This document shows positions 8,512-17,745 of a DNA stretch of 23,346 bases, piece after piece. The notes under the pieces are model-generated. The model made no database searches, was not told where the DNA came from, and saw only the letters and a list, made by a program, of their open reading frames with translations. Position numbers and translations under genes: made by a program. Source of the DNA: Ichthyosporea sp. XGB-2017a (Eukaryota; Opisthokonta; Ichthyosporea); the NCBI GenBank assembly GCA_002811675.1, contig PDIM01000058.1, positions 1-23,346 of the forward strand, written 5' to 3'. Position 1 is the first letter of the stretch. Each line of letters starts with the position of its first letter.

Positions 8512-11500
8512 ATGTCTAATAGGGGGGGTGATGGAAGAGCTGCTGACTCTTCTGGAGGTGGTAAACCTCGGGAATTTTATTATGGGCCTGGTCCTGGATC
8601 CAGCGGTCCATCATCTACCATGGGATCAACACCGGATTTGAGCGAATCAGAGGGGGACAAAGGGAAAAGTTCAAAGACTTTTAGAATGCACTATTATAAT
8701 ATGAATAACTCTCAGTCTCCACAAGAATCAAATATGTATCGCTGGAAAATCGTACAGCCACAGTCAGGTAAAAGTGCAAGTCCATCGACCACTCCTGCTT
8801 CATCGGAGCAACAAGGGCAAAAATTGGGTTCTGAAAAGAAGAACGTTGTAGAGGGCCAACAGCCTCCTTCAACAGGTAGCCAGCACTATTATCAACCAGG
8901 GCATGGGTATAGAAGGGATGGACAAGGGTACGAAGGGGGCTATGAGCAGGGGGGGCGTGATCCAAGGCAGCGTTATAGAGAGAATTCACAGGCAAGCAGC
9001 TCGCAAGAGGACAAATATGCCTATCCCCAACCGGGACAGCATTACTATCACCCTTCAAACGCTCAGACGTGGCGACAGGAGCAGCCACAAGACAACCCTT
9101 ATGACCGAAGGAGTAGGGAACATTATCAACACGCTCCTCCACAAGGTGGGTATTCTTATCCGGGCCACCAACAGCCAGGAGCGGAAGGCCCAAGTTATTC
9201 CCATTCGTCTGCTCAGCAACATAACTCGCAATACCGAGAACATAGTTATGGGGGTAGGTGGGGTCACTATGCCCCCCCGCGCGAAGAAACTGCGAGACCA
9301 GAATATCCCGCGGGGAATAGAGAGCCCCCAAAAGCTCAGTATGGCTCTTATGAGAGGCCAAATGAAACCAGTTCAGGAATAGGTCAACTTCTTGACGTTG
9401 CACAAAAATCTAATGCGATGGAACCTAATTCTAATAGCAATATTAAGCGGGAGCCTGATAGTTCAAGCACTAGGCCCGAGGAAGAATACACAAACAGACA
9501 CCCCGGTGGATATTATAAAGAGCCTCAGCATATGTATGGGAGCAACCCGTATCATGGTTACCAACAGTATCAAGATCCGTCCAGATCCGGACATTACGGA
9601 TACCAGCCTTACCATAGACCTGAAGCGTACCAAGATCACCGTCATCATCAGTATCCCGAACATCAAAGTCCTTACTATTACCAACCTCCTTACCATCATG
9701 ATGTAAGGGCTGGAGAACATGGTAAGGGATCTAGGACTGAGGCTTTAACGCCTCATAGTGCCTACGATAGTCATCGTCAGACACAGGACTACTATCAAAA
9801 GCAGCAGTATCCACCAGGAGACAAAAGGAACGATGGGAGGGAAATGTTTTCTCGTGATCAGCAGGCCCATTACCAGCACCCGCATGATACTAGAATGCAG
9901 ACCGATCCGAGGCAAAAGCTTGAATCGTTTTTGGGCCGAAGACCTTCGAAAGAAGATTTGGTTCGTCAAAACATTCTGTCTGATTCAAAAGTTGCCCCTG
10001 CTCTTCAAGGTGCTGAAACTGAGCTAAAGAAAAGGAGACGAAGATCTTCATTGTCGGTTTGGATTCAAGAACGTCCAACAAAACAACAGTTAGTTGATCG
10101 CAACATTTTGTCCCCGAGTAGTAGGACTCTTTTATCACCGTCTGGCACCCCAATATCACCGCAGCGACAGCGCACGGTAGACGCCCTGAAAGCAAAGATT
10201 GAAAACAATAAGCAGCAAAAGCAATCAGGCCTTTCTCCGACAGGTACCTCGGGCCCTGCTGTTAAGGCAGTGTCAAAACCAAGGTCAAGAGCCAAGCCAA
10301 AGAAAGATATTGATGCTTCTCAAAATAAGGGCAGAGAATCCCCAATGACTAAAAAGAGAAAAAAGTCTTTGACATTTATGAAAGTCATTAATCTTGCGCA
10401 AAAGAGCGATATGAAATCTGCTGCAGATATTGGCAAAGGTACAGGGTTTCCAATGGTTTTGAATGTGAATCACAACGTTATTTGGCCTGATGCTAGCTCA
10501 AGCTTTGATGAAATCCCGTACAGCCTTGACGATATTAAATGGGAAGGAGGGAAAGTAGACGAGTCTCCTCCTCGCAAGCTTAAGCGAAAGGCTAGTAAGA
10601 AACTTTTAGGGGCATTAGCTAAGAAAGCTTTAGAGGTAGATAGTGAATTAGATACAGACGCTGAAGGTTCGCCAGCCCCTGTTCGCAGTGGTAAATTTAA
10701 TCCCAGAATTGTAGTAGGGGAAGGTGCGGAAGATGACGTAGCGGACGTAGAAAAGGAGCTTGGAAAATTTGATATTCACTCAGCTCCAGGCTCTCCTTCC
10801 ATGTCTACTGACTCCAAATCTTCAAAGAAGAAACCCTCACCACTGAGGCCGAAAGGTAGTAAGGATTATAATATCGGCAGTAAAGTTGAGGCTTTAGATT
10901 CGGAAGGGGAATGGTTTGCTGCAAGAGTCAGGTGGAGAGATGTGGACGAGGGCATGACTGTTAGTGACAAAGAAGAGATGGTTCTTATTCACTATGAAGG
11001 GTATGGATGTGAATATGACGAGTGGCTACCTATTGATCGAATCAAAAGGCGTGGAAAGAATGCAGCATTTGGCGGAAGGGGCCTTGAAGAAGATCTTAGA
11101 TGGAACCAGATAAAGGCACTTCTTAATTCACACCGAACCTCAAAGACGGGTATAATCTGTGATGGTTGGATGATGAACCACGAGTGCACGTGTTCTCGTG
11201 CGGCACAAGTTCACCCCGAATCCCCCATGAGACTCACTCATATAATGGGCCTGTTTGAAGCGGAAAATTTGTTAGACTTGTGCAAACGTGTTCGTAGCCA
11301 AGAGATCAATAAGGAGTCCTTGGAACTTGTCCATTCATCTCCCCATGTCAAGACATTTGCTTACAATACCCTTGGTGTTCCCCCCAAAGACATCGAAGTA
11401 ATGGAATGTGGTGGGGCTGGTTTGGCCACGGATACAGTCTTTAATGAAGAGTATTCCCCACTTGCCGCTCGGCTTTCTGCTGGTTGCCTTGTAGCCCTAA

Positions 11501-12384
11501 CAGAAAAGGTAGTGAAAGGTGAACTTAGCAATGGTTTTGCTGTCATACGACCCCCTGGGCATCATGCAGAGGAAGACCAAGCAATGGGATTTTGCTTCTT
11601 TAATAATGTTGCTGTAGCGTCTGCTGTAGCTCGTGAGCAGCTTGGAGTCAAAAAGGTTCTTATAATTGATTGGGATATTCATCACGGTAATGGAACGCAG
11701 AACATATTCTATGAGGATCCAAACGTCTTATATGTGTCACTTCATAGATATGATGATGGCAACTTTTACCCGTATACAGGAAAGCCGACGGACTGTGGTG
11801 AATTAGAAGGCCTCGGCACAAATATAAATATCCCCTGGAACGGGGGAATTGATCCAGCAATGGGTAATACTGAATACTTGGCTGCTTTAAGGCATATCAT
11901 TCTACCCATCGCTGAGAAGTTCGGGCCGGATTTGACATTTGTTAGTGCGGGCTTCGATGCTGCTGAAGGTGATGATATGGGTGGATATCGGATTACACCA
12001 GAGGGCTATGCTCACATGACGTCGGAAATTTTAAAAATAGGGAATGGTAAGGTTATTTTGGCCTTGGAAGGTGGCTATGACCTTGCTTCTTTACCGGCAT
12101 CTGCTAGCGGATGTTTGAAGGTGCTTCTCGGACAAAAGTTACCCCTTTTACCAAAAATGCCTATTTTCACATATTCAAGCTATCCACCAAACAGGCCGTA
12201 TGAAAATGCCCTTGAAGTGCTGAAAAATTGTCTTGAAATTCAACAAAAGCATTGGGATATACCTACACCGGAGAACTTTGACCTTCCCATCGAGCTCTAT
12301 GAAAAGCAACCCCGTCGCTCAAGGAGCCCTATGAGAAGAGGGAATTCACGCAGCCCAAAAGCTCCGAGTCCTAAAGTGTCATAG
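8512..12384 (+). CDS. Class II histone deacetylase with two RPEL motifs and a Tudor-knot domain
   Basis: Intronless, 1290 residues from the first ATG (8512). Order: Gly/Ser-rich start; long Tyr/Gln/His/Pro-rich low-complexity region (about 110-460); RPEL motif 1 (470-491, core GRRPSKEDLVRQNIL); basic cluster KKRRRR (506-511); RPEL motif 2 (514-535, core QERPTKQQLVDRNIL); basic linker; Tudor-knot/chromo-barrel (about 786-847, with IHYEGYGCEYDEWLPIDRI); HDAC domain (about 880-1205); Arg/Ser/Pro tail (RRSRSPMRR). Catalytic signatures: RPPGHHAE (His1017, His1018), zinc ligands in IDWDIHHGNGT (Asp1055, His1057) and SAGFDAAEGD (Asp1149), and LEGGYDL with Tyr1189. Asp, His and Tyr are all present, so it should be an active lysine deacetylase, closest to class II (HDA1/HDAC4-type). 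RPEL motifs bind G-actin in MRTF and Phactr. The Tudor-knot should target chromatin or RNA. The joining of these modules is the unusual point. Confidence 0.95.
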   Translation: MSNRGGDGRAADSSGGGKPREFYYGPGPGSSGPSSTMGSTPDLSESEGDKGKSSKTFRMHYYNMNNSQSPQESNMYRWKIVQPQSGKSASPSTTPASSEQQGQKLGSEKKNVVEGQQPPSTGSQHYYQPGHGYRRDGQGYEGGYEQGGRDPRQRYRENSQASSSQEDKYAYPQPGQHYYHPSNAQTWRQEQPQDNPYDRRSREHYQHAPPQGGYSYPGHQQPGAEGPSYSHSSAQQHNSQYREHSYGGRWGHYAPPREETARPEYPAGNREPPKAQYGSYERPNETSSGIGQLLDVAQKSNAMEPNSNSNIKREPDSSSTRPEEEYTNRHPGGYYKEPQHMYGSNPYHGYQQYQDPSRSGHYGYQPYHRPEAYQDHRHHQYPEHQSPYYYQPPYHHDVRAGEHGKGSRTEALTPHSAYDSHRQTQDYYQKQQYPPGDKRNDGREMFSRDQQAHYQHPHDTRMQTDPRQKLESFLGRRPSKEDLVRQNILSDSKVAPALQGAETELKKRRRRSSLSVWIQERPTKQQLVDRNILSPSSRTLLSPSGTPISPQRQRTVDALKAKIENNKQQKQSGLSPTGTSGPAVKAVSKPRSRAKPKKDIDASQNKGRESPMTKKRKKSLTFMKVINLAQKSDMKSAADIGKGTGFPMVLNVNHNVIWPDASSSFDEIPYSLDDIKWEGGKVDESPPRKLKRKASKKLLGALAKKALEVDSELDTDAEGSPAPVRSGKFNPRIVVGEGAEDDVADVEKELGKFDIHSAPGSPSMSTDSKSSKKKPSPLRPKGSKDYNIGSKVEALDSEGEWFAARVRWRDVDEGMTVSDKEEMVLIHYEGYGCEYDEWLPIDRIKRRGKNAAFGGRGLEEDLRWNQIKALLNSHRTSKTGIICDGWMMNHECTCSRAAQVHPESPMRLTHIMGLFEAENLLDLCKRVRSQEINKESLELVHSSPHVKTFAYNTLGVPPKDIEVMECGGAGLATDTVFNEEYSPLAARLSAGCLVALTEKVVKGELSNGFAVIRPPGHHAEEDQAMGFCFFNNVAVASAVAREQLGVKKVLIIDWDIHHGNGTQNIFYEDPNVLYVSLHRYDDGNFYPYTGKPTDCGELEGLGTNINIPWNGGIDPAMGNTEYLAALRHIILPIAEKFGPDLTFVSAGFDAAEGDDMGGYRITPEGYAHMTSEILKIGNGKVILALEGGYDLASLPASASGCLKVLLGQKLPLLPKMPIFTYSSYPPNRPYENALEVLKNCLEIQQKHWDIPTPENFDLPIELYEKQPRRSRSPMRRGNSRSPKAPSPKVS

Positions 12385-13339
12385 TCACTAATGTATTCTA
12401 TCTTTAATTATTCTTGTGAAACCCACTGTATTTCTGAACATGGAATGGTTTTTGACATCTTTGTGTCTTCATGCTTCCAACTCCGTTCTTTTCTTAGACA
12501 TATTTTTAATAAAACAACTATGTAATTGCTGTTCATGGTATACAGCAAAAGTATAAAATGTAGCCGTGCCGCCTTCAATGAACAAACTAAGCTCCAACAA
12601 TTGAACCAATGTATGGAAAGCAAAGCAGGAACAGGAAGGCGAAGGCGTTGGAAAAAAGACTGTGTGAGGCATCTCATATTTATATTATGTGCAAGCTATA
12701 ATAACATGTGGGTGGTTCTGTACAATTACTTTATCTTGTATACTGAAAAGGAAAGGCACAAATAAAAGTGAAGCAAGAAATGCAGTTAGACAAAACAAAA
12801 ATAATAATAATAATTCCCTTTTGTGGGAGAGCCATTCTCTCAAATAAAAACAAATTCTGGCACAAGCCGACTTTGTATGAAAAAGTGCCAACTCTGACTT
12901 TTCTAATTTTAGACTTTTTGCCCAAATACTGAAAAGTTCTTTTTTTTTGTTTTTGTTTTGTTGTTGTTGAAACATTCGTTCTTCCCTTTAACCTAATTTT
13001 CTTATCTTTTCTTTTTGGTTTCCTCTATCTTTTCTTTCCGAGTCTGCTGCCTTCCTTTGTACTATCCTTTTTGGTCTTTTCGTTGTCCATGTTGATTTCG
13101 GGTGTGCGTTTATATTACATTTTATATCTTGTTTTGTGGATTCCAAACGAACTCAATCTCATTTATCCTTTCTTCCCGTCGAAAGGAAGAGAAAGAAATC
13201 CAAAATTGTTTATTGTGAACCCTTTTGGCAGTCAAATGTCCAACTTCTTACAGGAACTCGTTAACGTAAAAGCAAATAGCTGCACATAATATAGCGACTT
13301 CTAAACCATAGGTTTTAGTATAGGCTACAAGGCTTCGTC
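12385..13339. other. Spacer: HDAC 3' UTR and promoter of EF-hand gene
   Basis: AT-rich, no credible ORF. AATAAA at 12508-12513 and 12761-12766 are candidate poly(A) signals for the deacetylase. Pyrimidine-rich sequence (12935-13090) lies upstream of the next start codon. A short AAT microsatellite sits near 12800-12815. Confidence 0.5.
12508..12513 (+). terminator. Poly(A) signal AATAAA for the HDAC gene
   Basis: First AATAAA after the HDAC stop, about 125 bp downstream. A second copy is at 12761-12766. Confidence 0.45.
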
Positions 13340-15624
13340 ATGTCGGTTATTATGAAATTGCCTACAAGGGCAAAAGTACATTCAAAGAGATTAAGCACTG
13401 TATATAATTATTTAGATGCTGACAACGATGGTAGAATCACTCTGAATGACCTAAAGTCGTATGTTGAGCGCAAAACTAATCTTGCCAAAATAACTCCCGA
13501 GCTGGTGGAAGAAGTAAGTAAAATAGTATTGTACGCAAACCTAAAAAGACTAATAGTACTAACTGATAGCCGTTGCGCCCTCATAACTAGATGTTTAAAG
13601 AAGCAGATTGCAATGGGAATAACTTTTTAATGAAGGAAGATATCGAAAAGATATTGACATACAGCTTTAGGCATAAGAAACATCGAGACACCTGGATTAC
13701 TGTTCTTGACAGTTTTTTTGGTCAACAAGAATTGGGAGGAAGTCAAGGGAGCGAAAAAAAGATCAATGGATTGAGCGCAAAGAACTTGACTTCTCAGCTG
13801 TTTGAGTACAAACTTTGCTCATCACCAACAAACCCAAAAAGAAAAGATAGTTTTCAGTGTACAAAAGAGGAGTCTGGGGATATAAAACATAAAAACTCAC
13901 AAATTCTTACTTCAAATCTTGAAACTAAAGAGGCGAACAAGTATACTTTATTGAAGATTCAAAGGTTTGAGAAGCGAAATGATAGAGATATCAAAATACG
14001 AGTTGTCCCTGGGGTCCATGGGGTTACAGTTTTAGATTGTCCACATCCAGATGATATTCGACAGAAACTTAGGTCAAGCTCTAAATGGACAGAATCCCAA
14101 ATACTCGAGAATGAATTGAACGTCATAATGAGAGGCAAAGACCCCGAAAAAGTCAAAAATGACAATGAGGAGCTCGTAAGGAAGCACCCTTTGCTGATGT
14201 TACTGAACACAAAAAGATACCAAAAGAAAAGGAAAAGTCGAAGTTCTATGGCCTACGAACGGGCCAGAATCGACAATGCTCTTGATGAGGAAGAAGATGG
14301 TAAGAAAAATTGAGGTTTATATATAGAGAGATGCGCTTAAAACAAATCATCTAACCAAGTACACCACTTCTCATGTTTTCCCTTTAGATAATGTAATTAT
14401 AAATTTTGATACAAAAAGAAAATTTCAAGACATTCTCTCAAAAGGAGTAGAGCGTGAAGAGTTCTTTTTGGCAACTGAAGCTAAAAAGTTATCTTTAAAA
14501 GGAGACTCTAACGAAAACATGGGTCCAGCAACAGCTTTACTTTCACCTGCAATAGACATGTCACCAAAGAATTTCGTGGATTCTTCTGCAGTCCAGCAAA
14601 GCTCTTTTATTCTAAGGCCTAAAGTCCCTCCAGCCCCTCATGAAATGAGTATAACCGTCAATATTGATGGGCAAAGTGAAAGTGGTATGCATCACACTAA
14701 ACCAAGACCACTGTTTCGGGGTAAGGAGGTAGACACTAAATTTTTGAAAGCAGACCTTGGCCTTGAGAAGGTTACCTACACTGTTGACCACAACGAAGAA
14801 CTGAACAAATCACAATCCCAAACTTCTGAAAGCGGATACAGTTCCAGACTTGGTCATTCGAAGAGCTCATTAAATAGATTACATTCATCGAAATCAAAAG
14901 CATCAAGTCATCGAACTTATGAAAAAGTTTTCACGCCATCTGCATCGCAAATGTTGAAGTTTGGGTGCCTGGTTAATATTGACCCAATAAGCTTCAAAAA
15001 TTATAAATCCAAAGTCAAAGAGAAGCCGAAATACAACAACCTCACAAAGGATATGAATTATGAGAATGAACGATTGAATAATGAAGCTGCTATTTCAGCA
15101 ATTGATGTCAAGGAAGAATACCGTAAGCCTGAGAGATATCCTCCTCTGGGTGAACCAGGACTGAAAAAACTTAAGCCAGTGGATACAACTGCTCCTTTGT
15201 CAGCAGATAGAAATTATTTTCAAAAGAGACAGTGTCTAAAACAGAGAACAAGAGAAGGTAATGCAAACTTTGTAGGAAAAGTTTTTAATTGGAAACATGT
15301 TGTTGATGTTTTTTTTTTGGTACGTTTTGAACTATAGATGAAAAAGCCATTCTTGAAGCATTCCGTTTCCGTGACATTGCCTCTAAAATGTCGCCCCTTG
15401 AAGGAATTGATACTAGCAACATAATCAAAAGAGACGAGTATATTCCTAAAGACAAGAGCAACTTCAACCTACATTTTTCGAATGCACCTTGTGTACACAA
15501 ACATACAAAACTTATGGGGGGCAAATCGTTTCCCTTTGTAACAAATGAACCTCCAAAGATGTCATCGTCCAGGAAAGCCTTTCTAGCCAGGGCAGAGAAC
15601 AAACTGTTTCGATCGACGGCATAG
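13340..15624 (+). CDS. EF-hand protein of unknown function, four exons
   Basis: Exons 13340-13513, 13591-14299, 14388-15257 and 15338-15624 join in frame to 679 residues. Introns are 77, 88 and 80 bp, with donors GTAAGT, GTAAGA and GTAATG; intron 1 has TACTAAC and intron 2 CTAAC. Splicing is supported because removal restores ELVEE-MFKEADCNGN across intron 1. EF-hand 1 (DADNDGRITLND, Asp26 to Asp37) has all usual calcium ligands, with Asp rather than Glu at position 12. EF-hand 2 (DCNGNNFLMKED, Asp64 to Asp75) has Gly and Asn at atypical positions and may bind weakly. The remaining 600 residues are basic, Ser/Lys-rich and mostly disordered, with a conserved-looking block near the middle (VPGVHGVTVLDCPHPDDIR). 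No enzyme domain seen. A calcium-responsive scaffold or cytoskeletal protein is possible; I recognise no family. Confidence 0.88.
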
Positions 15625-15707
15625 TTATGGGGGCAATGCTACAATGTAAATTATGAGAACGAGAAAGAGTTAGCAGGCCTAGCAAAAACAAAGTCTCATA
15701 ATAATAC

Positions 15708-15757
15708 AATAAAAAATTGCTTCAAAATGACATGCTATACTCCTCACGCAGTTTATT
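15708..15757. terminator. Convergent poly(A) signals
   Basis: AATAAA on the plus strand (15708-15713) for the EF-hand gene, and AATAAA on the minus strand (TTTATT, 15752-15757) for the kinase gene. The two stop codons are 223 bp apart. Confidence 0.55.
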
Positions 15758-15847
15758 GTATATAAAATGCTACATCTTAACCATTTCCCCACAATGAAGG
15801 GTACGACGTCGTTTTTAAGTTGTTTTAAGTTTGTTTTGATTGTGTAT

Positions 15848-17364
15848 TTACTTAAGCTTTCGCTTTTTGGTTTCGGCTTGACCGATTTCCTGTGCGGATT
15901 GGGTTTTCTCAGACGAAGACAGCTCAATATTAAACGGTTTTAATTTCGACAGAGCATATTGGAACATGAAAGGACAGCGTTTCGATATTATGCGACCGTT
16001 ATTCGTGCCCTCTTCTCCCATAGACAGAATAAGAAAACCAACTGTCGCATAATCTACTTCTTCACACTCCACAACAACCACCCCCTTTTCCACATTCACG
16101 CTAATATTCGCAAGGCTGTTAGTAGAGCCCATTTCCTGATAGTCATTGTCTTGCTCATGGTCAGATGACACATTGCCTGAATGTGACTCCTTCCCGCTTG
16201 CAAGACTCTCGCTTCGAGTCAGCGATTTAAACCTTGAACTTGTGGCAATATTCATTATGCTCTGCGGTTTCTTCGTGCGAGCAGTAGGCAACTGAAATAT
16301 GGTTTCAAGTCGATTTGAAAACTGAACGGCCAAGGCTGCCACCTTAAATTTTCTTCTGGCATTGAATTTTTTCAGCTGTTCAATTGTAGATTCCAAATGT
16401 TCATTAAGGGCCATTTCCCCACTAGCTATCCAGGGATGTCGTAAAGCTTGCTCAACTGAATATCTTCGCGAAGGATCGACAACAAGCAAATTATCAATTA
16501 AATCCTTGGCTGACTCAGAAATATGATCCCAGTAAGGGGAAGGGTATTTATACTTTCCTTCCCTGCTGATCTTCAGCAGCTCCCCGTCATCCTTATGAGA
16601 AAATGGAGGGAAACCACACAGTAAAATATAAAGGATAACTCCTAAACTCCAAGAATCAACTTTTGGACCATACCCAGTTCGGCTTAAAACTTCCGGACTA
16701 ACATACCCCGGGGTACCACACATCAGCTTCAAGCCCGATTCTCCTTGAGCAAAGGTAGCCAGGCCCAGATCAGAAATCTTTATGGAGTCACCCTGTCCCG
16801 TACAAAGCAAATTCTCCGGTTTAAGATCCCTGTGTACAACCCCATTTTGATGCATATGATTCACTGCACTGAGGGCCTGCCTTATAAGCTTACTTGCATC
16901 GGTTTCTGAATAGAACTTACGCAAAACAATCTGATCAAAAAGCTCGCCCCCCGTTACTAACTCCATAATCAAATATGCATTCTGAGGAGTAGAAAAATCC
17001 TCTACAAGCTTAACAATATTAGGATGATGAAACTTGCGCAATAGTCTAATCTCTTCATCAATAGTTGCATCATTATTCTTGCCGATACCGCTAATCCTAT
17101 TGACAATCTATAACAAATAGAAAAACAGCACCAGAAGAATAAAACCGAATCAGTATTCTAGCTTTACAGAAAATTAACATATCTCAAACTCATCGAGGTC
17201 CACTGTCTTCCTAATTCTATTAAATCGCCCGGATTTACCTTGCACGCGTATTCCGCACTGGTCTTTTTATGAACGCATTTCAAAACGGTACTGAAACTAC
17301 CCCTGCCCAGCATTTCTCGAAGCTCATAATGCTTGAGAAGCTCATTGGAGCTGTCATCTTGCAT
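15848..17364 (-). CDS. CaMK-group Ser/Thr protein kinase, CaMKII-like regulatory segment
   Basis: Exon 1 is 17364-17239 and exon 2 is 17107-15848 (phase 0); 461 residues. The 131-bp intron (GTAAAT...TATAG) falls just after the ATP-binding lysine, and splicing gives YACK-IVNR. Kinase features: glycine loop LGRGSFSTV (19-27), Lys42, alpha-C Glu61, HRDLKPEN (Asp136), DLG in place of DFG (Asp155), and CGTPGYVSPEVL. After the kinase fold comes QLKKFNARRKFKVAALAVQF (about 287-306), which closely matches the CaMKII autoinhibitory/calmodulin-binding helix. Thr283 aligns with CaMKII Thr286. The last 150 residues contain Ser-rich sequence and a basic end (KKRKLK, nuclear-signal-like), and show no recognisable CaMKII hub domain. 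It should phosphorylate proteins in response to Ca2+/calmodulin; substrates unknown. Confidence 0.92.
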
Positions 17365-17745
17365 CTTTTACACACCACCAAGCTCACCAAATGGTTGATT
17401 TTCACTCCCCTTTTTTTTACAAATCCTTTCTTGCAAACAAAATCTCTTTTTCCTTCCAAATATCAAAAAGAAATCAATCACAACTTTTCTTTTTTTTTTA
17501 TTTATTATGACATACGAGATAAATAAATAACAGAAAAAAAAGGTTGGCGGGGCGATCTGTGAAGACTGAAGTGTGCACTGCGCCAGTTCTTTTTTTCTCC
17601 TAATATATAAATTATTTGGATGTTCAAATTCCCTCGAGAGAATTTAATTATTTCTTTTTATTGCACATACACCTATATTAGGCCTAGGAGGGGCTTGGTA
17701 CTGGCAAAATACAGGTTACCTGGTTGCGTTTGTGAGGAAGGTTTG
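17365..17745. other. Spacer between glutamate 5-kinase and CaMK-like kinase genes
   Basis: Holds the promoter of the kinase and the 3' end of the glutamate 5-kinase gene, both minus strand. TTTATT at 17657-17662 is AATAAA on the minus strand, about 85 bp past the glutamate 5-kinase stop. T-rich; no ORF. Confidence 0.5.

Noticed and set aside
8681-9403. 240-codon minus-strand ORF
   Set aside because: Antisense to the HDAC N-terminal region; low-complexity sense codons leave the reverse frame open by chance.
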